DNA of 64,000 nt, from NCBI GenBank assembly GCA_003427395.1, contig BFEA01000142.1, positions 1,565,423 through 1,629,422 of the forward strand. The letters run 5' to 3'. The DNA is from Chara braunii (taxonomy: Eukaryota; Streptophyta; Charophyceae; Charales; Characeae). Numbering within the stretch: position 1 is the first letter of the stretch; every line of letters begins with the position of its first letter. The notes under the pieces were generated by a model. That model saw nothing but the letters and a program-made list of their open reading frames with translations. It made no database searches and was not told where the DNA came from. The translations under genes and the position numbers were made by a program. This document shows, in pieces, positions 11,747 through 23,415 of the stretch.

Positions 11747-13719
11747 CCTCAATGACCCGACCAGACGGCATACAATACTGCCTTTCTCCCAACCTTACCC
11801 CAGATGCAACCCATTTCACTCACAATCTGCTTTCAGGCAATCAACAAACTGAAACTGAGATTTGCCCATACATTCCTTTACTTCAATCTGACTTATGTCC
11901 TGAAAGTCAAACTCAAAACCAAGTACAGGATCCACACAATCCACTCGGTCAAACATAGAGAGATGTACAGGTACGGGTTATAGTTGGGTCTATAGAGGGA
12001 GTCAAGGGATTACCACTCAGTTCCCTGCCTCCAGGACTCCACCTGAGTCCCGGCAGAGCTCCCGCAATCGGTGGGGCAGCCTCCCACAAAGGCCTTGGCG
12101 TGGATTACGGGCCACACGCCCGCCTGCCGCCTTCCTCTCAGAACCAGTGGGCTGGACTCAGAGGGAGAAGGGCAGAAGTAGAAATATGAGACTCTCAGGA
12201 TCCAAGGGGGTTGCGCTCAGACTCGCGTGAGAGGGCCTTCAACTCTTCAATGCCTAAGGGCCCCGCAATGGCGGCCAATTAGCAACGGCTCTGCCAGCCT
12301 TCCAGTATCAGCTGCCACGGTCAATCCCTCGTCGACCCCTCAATCTGCAGCGTCCGTCTTCCTTCCCTGACCCAGCCTTCACTCCACCGTATTAGTCCCC
12401 CTTCTCAAGCCCAACCACTCCCCCTAGTGCCGATCCATCTCCTTTGCCCATCCGCTGTCGTATAGCCGGCCGTAGCAATTTGCAATAGCTGACGGCAACC
12501 CACAGCAGCTCGCAGCCACCAGCTGAGCAGCAGCTTAGTATGCAATGCACAGCAACACCCCCAACTCAGTCAGCAGGCATCCCAACAGATCGTGCCATGT
12601 ACACCGCAGTCTTCTGCGCACATCCACCCCCGATATAGCCGGCACTGCAGACCACAGTGGATCACAACGCTCGTATCCCGTAATGCCCGGTGAGCCGGCC
12701 GTCCGTGTAGCCCCAACTTAGTCAGTAGCAAACGTCCTCCCACAACTCTCCTAACTGCCCAACGGGCGGGAATGCAGACCTCACAATTGGCTTACACATT
12801 CGCTCCGCAGGACGGGCAAAGACTCAGTCAGCGGATGGATCTCCAGACTCTGTCGCCACTGCCAACAGTGGGGTACGGGGCGGCCACCCAGCCCTTCCTC
12901 CGCGTGCAGCTCCAGTCCTGACTCTTGCTGCCTTACCTCGCCAGGTACACACTTCCCCTCTACTGCCGCTTGTCCCAGTAGCTAGCAGTCCACCTGCAGT
13001 CCCTGGCTCTCCCGCTGCTTGGCAAAATACCCCGTACGGACCAGCAGGTAAGTCTCTGGCTTCGCAATCGTTGGTTCCTCCTACGCACGGACACTCATCA
13101 TCTCCTATGGGTAACATGGGTGCCCCAAACCGAGCACAGCTTCCCTCCCCGTTACTTCCGTCGTCACTGCAAGCCTAACCCCAACCGGACCAGTAAGTCC
13201 CCAATCCCTGCGACTGACTTCACTCCAGTATCGCCAACAGGCTGAGCCAAATCGAATGAATTCGCCGCGTGAATACAGCCAGGTCCACGCCCTCCAGCCA
13301 CAGGTGCAGCGAAGCAAGGAGAAGCTTCGTTGACCGGTCATACGAGGAACATATCTCCTACACGGGAGTCTTCGACACCACGTCTTGCTTCGGGCAGCTT
13401 CCTTTGTTCGGATGGGCAATTCAAATGCACCTTCCACTAGAACGTGGCCGGATACATTTCCACTCTACCCTCGAAGCTACACTCTCAACGCGAAATCCGA
13501 CAGCGCCATCGGATTCGCCCCAATCAAAAACCTTCATACCAACCTCTAGCCTGCTCACTCTTGTGGGGGGGGGGCGAACAAAATCCTCATCTCTCATCTC
13601 TTGTCATATCCGACTCTCGCCATCCCCACGCACCAGCTCTCTTTACTAGTTCCCTCACTACTAGTTCTGACTTCAAAATCGCGATCGCCTAGCCGAAAAA
13701 CCCAAACTTAGTAACTTCT

Positions 13720-13749
13720 CTCGCCCGTTTTCCTAAAGAAACGGGCGAG
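13720..13749. repeat. Conserved stem-loop (L1)
   Basis: CTCGCCCGTTT pairs with AAACGGGCGAG (11 bp) around an 8-nt loop; counterpart of the hairpins at 6441 and 42432. Confidence 0.75.
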
Positions 13750-14107
13750 TTGATCGAGTCTCACTCCCCCCCATAGCTGCCTCTACCCTGCTATCTCTTC
13801 TTCCTTTCCCCGAATGAACCCGGTGCAAAAGTATGTCCGGGTTCGCTCCTCCTCCTTCGCGACCTCACGTCACCGGTAGCCTGGCTCCCCCGTCGCCCAA
13901 GTTCGGGCTCACGTTGCCTCCGACATCAAACGCACCCGGCCACATAAGCGCGCAAGGTTCGTTTGCCTTGCGGTTGTCTTCCCCGTCCGCTATCTCCTGC
14001 CCGTCGCCCGGTTACCGTTGTCGTCAGCAGTGACCCGCTCGAACTGCGCAGTCCGACGGTTGTCGAATGTCGAGCAAAAGCTCCGGCCCGTCGGACTCCC
14101 TCCTACT

Positions 14108-14163
14108 TTATTCGCACCACTCTTGCGCAGGGGCCAAGCTAGTCTTTTCTGTATAGTCCGACT
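14108..14163 (-). ncRNA. U6 snRNA-like fragment (pseudogene) in L1
   Basis: On the minus strand the sequence contains TACAGAAAAGACTAGC and GGCCCCTGCGCAAG, diverged forms of the most conserved central region of U6 spliceosomal RNA (ACAGAGAAGATTAGCATGG...CCCCTGCGCAAGGATG). It is embedded inside the LTR and lacks any recognisable snRNA promoter, so it is a fossil segment and not a functional gene. Confidence 0.7.
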
Positions 14164-14931
14164 TTGGCCCCTCTCGTTTCGCTTGCACGCATGCATCCGG
14201 CCCGGCTTGCGTCCGGGTCCACCCGCCGACCCGACCACGGCCCTCTCCGTACCCCGGGCGGTCCCCAATGCCTTTCTGCTCTATCAACCACCTCCGTGCG
14301 GATCTGGCCTTCCTCCGAGGGCAGGTTCACGCACCATGCAGCCTTCCCCCTGTAGTGAGCGTCTTCAGGCCCGCCTTCAATCCTCACCTCTGCCTCGTCA
14401 GCTTGCCACGCCGATCCTCAGAAGATCCGGCCGCCCTCTGAGGATCCGATCTCCTTCCTCTACTTCGGGATCTGGCCTATTTTCGGGGCCCGATTCAAAT
14501 ATGGCCTCAGCCACCGCTTGGCCATAAGGCCCTGGGGCAACCCTACGAACCCAAACAACCCCTCTTTTGCATGTACCCGGCCTGTCTTACGGCCGGGTTC
14601 ATTCCCTGTTTGTGGGTGTTACCCCCTTGCGCAGCTATCTTGCGGACCTACCGATCCGATTTTTAGCGGACGCCCCGAAGGGCTTCCGTCGTGGTAGGCA
14701 TCCCGCAGCACCTCCAAAGGCCACTCGGCCTTTTCCCTTTTCTCCTTTGCACACCCCTACCTCGAATTACGTCCGGCTCCATCCCCGGACTTTCACGGGC
14801 GTTCCTTGCACTGCCATCTCGCGAATCTTCCTACGAGGGATCTCGGCTGGCAGCAACCCCCAACATCCCAGCACTTATCCATCTCACTGGCATCACGCGC
14901 GGATCCCCCCCCCCCCCCCCCCCCCCCCCCC

Positions 14932-15098
14932 CCTTTTTGGCAGGATTCAGGCGTGCAGGCCCNNNNNNNNNNNNNNNNNNNNNNNNNNNNNNNNNNNNNN
15001 NNNNNNNNNNNNNNNNNNNNNNNNNNNNNNNNNNNNNNNNNNNNNNNNNNNNNNNNNNNNNNNNNNNNCCTTTTTGGCAGGATTCAGGCGTGCATGCC
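14932..15098. other. Assembly gap flanked by a duplicated 30-bp sequence
   Basis: 106 Ns (14963-15068) lie between two nearly identical copies of a 30-nt sequence beginning CCTTTTTGGCAGG (14932-14961 and 15069-15098), right after a run of about 27 Cs. The gap is probably a scaffolding artefact at a poly-C tract and its true length may be zero or negative. Confidence 0.8.
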
Positions 15099-15152
15099 CA
15101 ACGCGCGCTGCAACTCGTGGTAGCAGCAACGCTCGGGCCCGCCCCCGCTACC

Positions 15153-15236
15153 TTCGATTTATGTATGCCATCCTTGCGCAGGGGCCATGCTAATCTTCTC
15201 TGTGCTGCTTTAGTTTTAACAGATGTCCCGACGGAT
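15153..15236 (-). ncRNA. Nearly full-length U6 snRNA-like segment (pseudogene) in L1
   Basis: The minus strand reads GGGACATC, then CAGAGAAGATTAGCATGG, then CCCCTGCGCAAGGATG and a 3' ATAAATCGA, in the order and spacing of U6 snRNA. The central ACAGAGA box region and the AGC triad region are intact. The 5' stem is changed and there is no upstream TATA/USE pair at the expected distance and no terminal T run, so transcription as U6 is unlikely. Related, more diverged pieces are at 14108, 29547, 30172, 50932 and 60553. Confidence 0.85.
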
Positions 15237-17229
15237 CTATTCGCAGTGGCACTCCACGGCCCCCTTCGCGGCCCGAGCTATCCCCTGCACCCCGGCATAT
15301 TCGGGAAGCCACCCCCCCCTCCCTGGCCCTAAACACGGGCCTGCCTCAACGGCTCATAAGATGTACCCACTATGACGGGCCAACGACCCAAAGTTTGGTT
15401 CCTACTATTCCCAAAAAGGGGAGAAAAATAAGTTATCCACAAGAACCCAAAAAAAACGAAAGGGAAAGGGCGGAACTAGGTGGAAAAAACGACGGGAACA
15501 GGTTGCGGGGTCTACCAGCCATTCGCCGATCTTACAAAGCAGGCCCGCGATTGGACTCCCCCCACAAAACTAAGGGGGAAGTCCCGCGGGACTCTCAACC
15601 CCTCAGTTTCTCCTTCGCTTGATCCTGGTCGTCGTCCGCTGGCCTCGATCTCCGTACCTCCATGGTAGCAATCCAATACCGTAACCTATAGGGCTAAGCC
15701 CAAGCCTGTGACCATCGGGCGAGGTTTCCCACATAAAGTGATACCGTACGGCGCTTCGGGCCAGGACACCGCCCCGGCCACTCTTTCGGCCCACATTTGC
15801 ACGCACTGCCCCCAGGTGTCCGCATCGCCCTACCATCCTGTGGCATTGCCATCTCGTGCGCCAGCCTGCACGCCACCACCGGTCGCACGTGCCAATCAAA
15901 GCGAGCTTTCGCCCCCTAATCAAACCAGTCACCCGGTCCGGGTCGGTCGGTTACCCTGACCACCCACTCAATCAGAAACATCACACACGCGCCTTAAAAT
16001 TGCGCGCCCACGTACTCCCTACCGGGACAAGGCAGACCTTTGCCTATGTGCAGTCGACCCTCGCATTTTTCCGCACGGGCACTCAGAATCCAGGTTAACC
16101 GAGCCTTTCTGTCACTTGCAAAAATCAGGGCGGATACCCTTGTAAGGGTATTGGCGCCGACAGCATGAAGGTTAAAGACTACCTATAGGTCCGAGTGTTG
16201 CTCATCCTATCAGTAACAGTCGTGGTGGCAGGTTGAATGTCGGCCGGGGTATAGCTCTGATCAATAAGATGGACTGCAAGAATGTAGACTCAACCCCTTT
16301 CCTATAGACTACTTAGCCTGTTTAAAGGAGTGGTAGAAGGCCAGCTGCAGGTGGGCTGTTTGCAGCCAAGCAAGCCAGCACGCGGGCTATTCGCAGTCAA
16401 TGGAGTAACCAGGTGTGGCATGCTGTGTTGGGTTGCGGGGTCAACTCGTGCCCTGTCGTTCCAACAGTTCAAGGAAGAGTGATCCAGTTAGTTTGAGGCG
16501 TGAAGGTGAGAGGTGTTTGATTCATTGAAAGATGGTCGTGCGGCGTCAAGGTGTTGTTGTCAGTGTGTTTTGTTGTGTTTTCGGTTGAATAACACACTTG
16601 GAAAGGAGGTGATCAGACTTAGTAAGGGATATTGCTGCGATGAGGAGGTTCATCAGAGTGCCGCTGTTCTACGTTTTGACTGCAGTCTGACTACTTCGTT
16701 GCGTTGTATTGGCCATCATTGTGGGGCCCTCAGGCGCACGAAGGTTTCAAGGCCCTCTCCTGGGAGTTGAGTTGTCCCCCTCTTGTATCTCGAGCGTCTG
16801 AAACCCCTTATCTTCTGCCCTTCTTAATCTCAGTCTAATCCTGGTTACGAGAGGAAGGCGGCAGGCGGGATTGCAACCCGTAGGACCGCAGCAAGACTAT
16901 GTGGGAAGTCAGCCCACCGATTGCAGGAGCTCTGCCGGAACTCAGGAGGAGTTTTGGAGGCAGGGATCTGAAAGGTGACCATTGCTTTTCGTTTATAAAC
17001 CCAGTATAGCCCCTACTTGTATTCATTACTATGTTTGACTGAGTATGTTGCTTGTATCCCTACTTTGACTTTTAGTTTGACTTTCGGGACATAACCAGAT
17101 TAGATAAAGGAATGTATGTTTAATGTTAGTTTCAGTTTATTGTTTGACTGAAAGCAGACTGTGGGGTTGCGTATGGGGGAAGGATGGGAGAAAGGCAGTA
17201 TTTCATGAAGTTTGACTGGGTCATTAAGG

Positions 17230-18051
17230 CTGGGAAGTCCCCATAAGTTTGGGGAGACCCAGTGTTGTGTTTATTTTGGATTGCTTGGAGCATCAGACCA
17301 TTCCATAAGTTTGGGTAGTCTGATTGCTCTGGAGGCTAGGAAGTCCCCATAAGTTTGGGGAGACCCAGCGCTATGGGATTGCATGAAGAGTCAGACTATT
17401 CTATAAGTTTAGGTGGTTTGGTTGCTCTAACTTGTGAGGATTGAATGTAAACGACTTTCTCAGGGACCAAGCATGCTGCATAAGTTTGGGTGGCCTGGTT
17501 GCCTTGTTTACTTGGGTTTTTGTCAGCTTCTTTAGTTTCTGAACGAGGAGGTCTGAGCATGTTCCATAAGTTTGGGTGGCTCAGACTCTTCCTGCTTTGG
17601 CTTTAAGAAGAACGAATCAGACAGAGAGTCAGACTGTTCTGTAAGTTCAGGTGGTCTGACTCAAAACCTCGCACATGCTGGAACCCAAAGGTTATAATTT
17701 GATTATACTCTATTACTATTTTTATCTATGAATAAGCTAGTCAGGCAGGGTCCCATAAGTTTGGTTGGTCTAACTATAGCCCTATCACCAACTGAAGAGA
17801 GTACTAATTAAGAATAAACTTGTGGTACGAAGGGGAAGACTGAATCTTGAGTTGAAGATGATCGATTCAGTTATATGTTATCTCAAAGGACTAAGTGCAG
17901 ACAATTATATAAAGTTGGGATACTTAAACAATTCAGGGCGACTAGGGTGGCCTAGTCATATGCCCAAAGAAGAGAAAAGTTATTGTGCCTTGTGTTTGTG
18001 TATACTCCATGGGTGAGCTAGACATGTTCCATAAGTTTGGGTGGTCTAGCT
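17230..18051 (+). repeat. Array of covarying hairpins, loop type A (L2)
   Basis: Around nine units with loop core CCATAAGTTTGGG and changing stems: CTGGG/CCCAG with inner TCCCC/GGGGA (17230-17262), ATCAGAC/GTCTGAT (17292-17324), GTCTGAGC/GCTCAGAC (17551-17586), GAGTCAGAC/GTCTGACTC (17626-17662) and AGCTAGAC/GTCTAGCT (18016-18051) are perfect. Others (about 17335, 17395, 17465, 17745) have one or more mismatches or G-T pairs. Unit spacing is irregular (about 40-250 bp), so this is not a satellite. Same loop as L1 but on the opposite strand because the elements are inverted. Confidence 0.88.
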
Positions 18052-18349
18052 TTATGCCTTATGTAAGCTGGGTATAAAGGGATAAATCACTGAAATACAA
18101 CGAACTATTATTTGTCCAGGTTGACTTGGGATGGTGAGAGTACTTACCTTTGTGGTTTGGCCTGCATGTGACTGAGTGACGCTACTACTTAGTTCGAATT
18201 TCAGTTTGATAGGTAGTTGCTTTAGTTGCTCGCCACGTGCTAGAGCCATAGGAGTTAGTTTCAATTCCTGCATTTTTTTAGCTAAGTTTATTTTACTTAG
18301 ATCAATTTCTGCATTTTCTGGGATCATTTGTTATACTTGGTCTTGTATA

Positions 18350-18920
18350 AATCTTGGTAAACCACTTTCTCTACGAAAAACGCTGCCGAAATTTCTACAA
18401 AACCAATGAGTCAGTTAGATTTTGTCTTTTCAGAGTTCAGTTTGTCTGACTTTCATGAATGACTTAGTAAAAATCTTGAGAGTTTCATTTTCTAAAGGGA
18501 GTGTTGCCCAAATTTTTGCTAATTCAGAGAGTTCGATAAAATTTGACCTTGAGAAGCCAAAATCATTTTAGATTATGAACTCGGCCTTGTATAAATTTTG
18601 GTAAGCTACTTTCTCTACGGGAAGCGCTGCTGAAATTTCTACAAATCCAAGGAAATAGTCAAAACTTAAACTTTTCAAAAGTTCAACTTATCTTATTTTT
18701 ATATATCTGGCTTAGTAAGAATCTGGGAAGTCTAATTTTCTAAAGGGAGTGATGCCCAATTTTTTGCTAATTCAGGGAGTTAGACAAAAATTTGACTTTG
18801 AAGGGTTGAAAATTATTTTCGTTTTCATATTTAGGCTGATATAAATTCTGGAAAGACACTTTTCCTACGGGAAACGCTGCCGGAATTTTCTTAGTTTAGG
18901 GGAGATAGCTTATATTTTGA
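18350..18920 (+). repeat. Tandem ~122-bp repeats in L2
   Basis: Five units begin at about 18350, 18475, 18595, 18720 and 18843. Odd units carry TTTCTCTACGGGAAGCGCTG and even units TTTTCTAAAGGGAGTGNTGC, i.e. two alternating subtypes. Each continues into a CAAGGAGTTAGTCAAAA-like block. Counterparts are in L1 and L4. Confidence 0.8.
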
Positions 18921-20628
18921 CAGGTGGTGACTCTGGCGATCCACTTTGTATGAGGGAGATTCTGTCATAGGCCTACCTTTCTTTTGGGCACTAGCTTAGA
19001 GGTAAACCTAGGCTTGGTTATAAGCAGAGTCTTGAGTGAGAACGTGTCATGGGGATTTGATCTTCATACGTTTAGCTTGGACGTTGACCTGTCGTATGAT
19101 ACAGGTCTCCTTTGGACATTCGATTCAGGATTTGGACTAGTTTCAGCTTGATCTCACGAGGATCATCTTCTGTTATCATTGATAACAGGTCGGTTGGTTG
19201 ACCGCCGACTTGTCGGTTCACGACACAACTTTGCTTACACCTGAACCTCAACTTGATTGCCTTAGCCTTGAGATTTGATATGTTTCTTTGAAGGTTTCAA
19301 CCGGACTTCTTTTAATGACCATTATAAAGAACTTATGAGATTTATGAAAAGTTGAGCTATGACTGGGGCTTGAGTGTGTGAGGCGTGGTACGAGTTACAG
19401 GGAACAGTAAAGTTGACCACATTGGTGTATAATAATGTGACTATTGTGTGTGCCTGTGTTTTATGCAGGTTAGTATTTTGGAGCTTGGTATATGGGTCAT
19501 ACCTTGGAGGCAGTAAAAATGACAACCATGTGTCGCATGATCTGCATACCTGATCGATTCATGTTTCCCCCTTCTTTTGTTGTTTATCTCGAGTCCTGAT
19601 TTGATATATGAGGGTTGGGATGTTTGTTTATTGATTGATTGTGCTCGTTAATTTTTACAATTGGACGTTGTAGTCCGTGGCAGCCGTCAAAGTCAAAACC
19701 CTTGACTTCTTTCCAGACCCTAGATGTTAGAGCTGGTGTCCAGGCCGATAAGAGACGATTACCACCCCAGGTATGAACCTGTGTACCACCCACTCTCCGC
19801 AAGGTGCAGAAGAGGGTGTGGTTCTCAACCACATTTGGCGGTTATCCAGCGTCGAGAGGCTAACCCTCAAGGCGCGTGTCAGTCGACACTTGGGTGTCGA
19901 ATGCGACCCTCGAGATCAACGAGGACCACATAAGTACGGGTACTACATAGTACGTCAACATTGCGACTGCTTGCGTACGCTTGCATTGCGAGTCGATATG
20001 AGTTAGCCCTACGTCCGCGCGGTTTTATACTAAGTCTCGCGCGTGACACCTGTCCGATGTCTGCGTCGGAAAGTTATAGGATTGCTATCGAGGGGCTAGG
20101 AGCGTAGTCGTGTGGTTTGTGTTGTGTCATTTCATGTATGTGTATGTGTGTGTGTTTTTATTTTGATGTCCTTTATAGTGGTGTGCGCGTGGTGTGTGGG
20201 ATGCGTCCTAGTCGACCGACGACGAGTCGTGCTTGGGACCTCAACCCCCCAGGATGTCGGTTCGCGCGCGGGTTCGATAGAGGCGTAATACCACGCGTAT
20301 CCCCTATGCTACAGCGAACGAGAAACGTCATCGGCTGGTCCACCTCTGCGATTGCAACTGATCAACTTTCGTACTGTGAAATGGTAGCTCGGCGGGGATA
20401 CGCCTACCGAAGGGAGGTGACAACTCTCGTAAGGTGGAGGTAAGACGTGCCTCGCGTAGGCCCTATCCTTTCGTAGGGGCTCGCGAGAGGTATGGCTGGC
20501 GTACTCGGCCGGAGCGGCTTGCGGAAGCTCCGAGTATATTCACGACGAGGATTTAGACCAACTCTTGCGTGACGCGACCGGGAAGGTCCTGTGCTGCCTC
20601 GTGCGGTGGCGGATCGATGCGCCCGACA

Positions 20629-23415
20629 CCACGACTCGAAGGCAGAGAGTGAGGAGAGTGATGCGGAAACTCGGTCCTAGCACAAACTATAGCAGTGGCG
20701 GTGGGACCGCCCTCCTGCTGAGCCTGTGGAAGATGAAGGGGGGCGAATACATTCGTCGAGAGTCAAATATGGGATAATAATATGCAGGAGTTTGCAGTTT
20801 ACGTCAATGGCTCTGCCTTCTTGCTCTGGCACGTACCATGCTACGTACTAGCGACGAGAGTGGCAGAGAGATCTCTCATACTTATTTTCTTGGGTAAGCG
20901 CAGTAAGCAAAGACCCTTCAGTTGACGTCATCATGCATGCAGATACCAGGACGTTGCATGCAACGATGCTGGGTACGTAACGCAGCATAGAGGGGGTATT
21001 GCGAACGTACAAGGTACTGATTGCTCGTGCTTGATTGGCGATCCACTCTTTCGAAATTGGGAATAGTGATGCTCAGACTTTGATGTTGATATCATTTACG
21101 ATTGAGCTTGAGTCTGAGAAATGGTTGTTGCCAGAGTTTCACGGAATAGGGGGACGTGCGAGGGTTTAGGGAGCATGGTCTTCCAAATAATTGTGAGAGT
21201 GAAAGCGCGATTGCAGGGGTCAGAGTGTTACACACAAAAGTGAGAAGTCGAAATTGTCGAGGTGCTTTCGAGAGAGACATGTGCATACTCCATAATTTAC
21301 GCCATTCACTTTTGGTGTGACATGCGTCAGCCATCATCGTATCACATGATGCATCTCTGTTGGTGTTAGTCAAAGAGGATACGTGGTTATAACGAATAGA
21401 AGTGATATGAGCAGTCATTCGAAGTCAGGTATCTATAGGAATTATAATCGTGAATTCGATGCCCACGTCAATAGCATGGTCTCTATACCTTGCTTATAGT
21501 GCTTATTAGTTGGGAGGAAAGTACGATTATTGGTTGCAAAGTACGAGCAGGTCCGCCGTCCAGGACACAAGTGGTATGTGCGAACAACAGACGTGCGGTA
21601 AGCAACTGGGAGAGCAAAATTGTTGATGTTTCTTACTAACATAGCTTGCATTCCTGTTGTTACTATTTGAGTCGCCCCGGATCAAAATGAAAGTATTAAT
21701 GCCCAGTGGTATGATCAGCCAGAAAAAGGGGCCTTAATGTGTAGGGTACTAGCGAACGAAAAGGGCAAATCAGAATCAGACTACTAGAAACACCAGCTAG
21801 TGATGGGCGTGAACCCAAAGACTGACACGATCTGTTAGCTTCAACTTTATTTAGGTAGAGTGACGGAAGATCGATTTGATCATCAATGAGGAGATGCTCG
21901 GTTGCAAGGGTACTAAAGGTGTGAACGTGCACTCCAGGAGTCAGCCTCTCGAGACATGCACGGGAGATCTACTTGTTTCCCGCTGCTGATGTGAATGGGG
22001 TTGTATGACCGTTTTGTTTACCATCGACTGAACATTGTACCTTCTATCATTATTGTCATGTATTCAATATCGTCCTTTTTCACTTGTGTTGGCATGTGGT
22101 TATCATCCGTCTCGGTTTTCGTATACTGAGCATAACTGGATGATACACAAATGAGATGAGGAAAAGTAACTATCCTATCGAGGCAACAATGACTGAACAG
22201 TAACAAGATTGATAGATAAGAATACTATTACCGAAAACTAATTTTTTTTTTCTTCAAAATTGTTCCTTTCTTTCTTTTGATATATTACTCATTAGATGGG
22301 AAGGCGAAAAGTTGTTATGAGAAAAATGGTTTACCTTTTAACCAAACTCTTGCTTGATGGAGATTGACGGTCTAAGACATGTGAGTAAATAAGCAGCTTT
22401 TGTGTTTTGCCCGAGTCGTCATCGTAACCTCAAGGTGAAACATGAAAAGCAACAGGTATGTTTTTTCTGCTAAAGCAGATTATGTTTTGGTTATCGATTA
22501 AACCCTCCCGTTTAAGACTACTTTATTGATTCGCCAGATACTAAAGAGTCAATCTTGTTTTCAATACATATTAAGTTTAATTATATTTTCGGAGTGTTTT
22601 GCTAATTCATCATGTAATAAACTTAGCATGTGAGAGAGGGAAGGGTCTTTCGGATCATAGGTCAGTTTAAAGAAAGTTATACTCAAATGTTACCTCTCTC
22701 TGCTTAGTGAGTGGTCTACGAATAAACGATGGGTCTTCATAATTTATGTTCCGCGTAATGAGTGAGTAAAAAGAATGCAATAAACAAAACACACAACATA
22801 AGGATTAAAGGGAAGAGTAGTGAATGGTTTCAGACTCAGTGAGCGACTTAAGATTTTTCTTGAGTATCGCTCTGATAAAGTACGAAAGACAAAACGTTGT
22901 TGGAGATGCTCTAATTCACGGTAACAAAATCATAACCTCTTGGGCGCAGAGGGGGGCAATTTGTTTTTTCCTCACCTTCGACCCAACCTGCCCCATTTTT
23001 TTTTTCCCCATCCACCCGGCCCAAGAATTTTATTTTTTACTTTTAGATGACCCCACCCACCCAAAATATTTTTTGAAATTTCAGCCCCACGCCCGATCTG
23101 CCCATGACCCGAAAAAAAACTTCACCCACACCCGCCCGCACCCGTAAGAGTATCATTACCCGCCCTCGTCTAATACCTAAATTTTCTTCACCCACACCCA
23201 CCCGCATCAACCCGCACCTGTCCATGCCAGTCCCTTACACCATCACGATTTCATTGGCAACATGGCATTGACATCTAAATCCCTATTATTAAAACAACGG
23301 CAACATCAACAATGAGACTCGAACTTCTCAAAGAAAAATATTTCAAGATTTTTTTTTTTTGCCAGGCGCAACTGCACTGCTGGAGTGCGCCGCTTTTTTC
23401 TTTCACACTAGTGTT
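20629..23415. other. Unassigned sequence, no gene recognised
   Basis: About 2.8 kb between the end of L2 and the tRNA-headed retroposon. Frames are short (up to about 108 codons) and without motifs. At 22950-23225 there is a block of CCCRCCC-type repeats (motifs CACCCACCCG, CCCGCACCCG) related in style to 24560-24775. Otherwise nothing recognisable. Confidence 0.4.

Larger units (their letters stand above)
7640..16162 (-). mobile_element. L1: complete giant LTR-like repeat (about 8.5 kb), minus orientation
   Basis: Right border 16162 is the 5' end (TGTCGGCGCC plus palindrome about 16127-16149). Left border 7640 is the 3' end (minus strand reads ...CGCCCGACA), preceded by the conserved 3' block of about 500-900 bp shared with L2-L4. 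Flanks are GCGT (7636-7639) and GCAT (16163-16166), a 4-bp duplication with one CpG-type transition. In minus order it contains U6-like pieces (15.2, 14.1 kb), a stem-loop (13720-13749), a conserved 300-bp block (12055-12275), the hairpin array (11746-10857), ~120-bp tandem repeats (10540-10085) and a perfect inverted repeat (8201-8285). No primer-binding site follows its 3' end, so it looks like a solo LTR or a long non-autonomous element. It has an N gap and ambiguous bases near 9737-9745. Confidence 0.65.
16163..20628 (+). mobile_element. L2, second part: hairpin array, tandem repeats and 3' end of the LTR
   Basis: Resumes L2 after the L1 insertion and ends in ...GCCCGACA at 20628. Contains the conserved block 16705-17030 (shared with 36085 and 44505), the hairpin array (17230-18051), ~122-bp tandem repeats (18350-18920), a ~500-bp stretch shared with L4 (19040-19650 versus 51640-52260) and the 3' block 19655-20628 (shared with 37500-38388 and 52258-53238). 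No primer-binding-site-like sequence follows CGACA; the 4 bp after the end (CCAC) only partly match the 4 bp before the start at 4675 (CCGT). Likely an old solo LTR. Confidence 0.65.

Noticed and set aside
15153-15236. A functional U6 snRNA gene
   Set aside because: Changed 5' stem, no terminal T run at the right place, no TATA/USE pair at the standard distance, and location within an LTR with other fragments nearby.
17230-18060. Resemblance of the hairpin arrays to a CRISPR array (short conserved element with variable neighbours)
   Set aside because: Spacing is irregular (about 40-250 bp), the conserved part is a hairpin loop and the variable parts are self-complementary stems; the context is a eukaryotic LTR and there are no cas genes.
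18935-18960. A second LTR end plus primer-binding site (TTTTGACAGG followed by TGGTGACTCTGG; also 46248)
   Set aside because: It resembles a TGGCGACTC-type site, but sequence on both sides stays colinear in L2 and L4 as part of one longer unit, and the downstream CGACA border is supported by target duplications in L1, L5 and L6. Kept only as an alternative for a composite origin.
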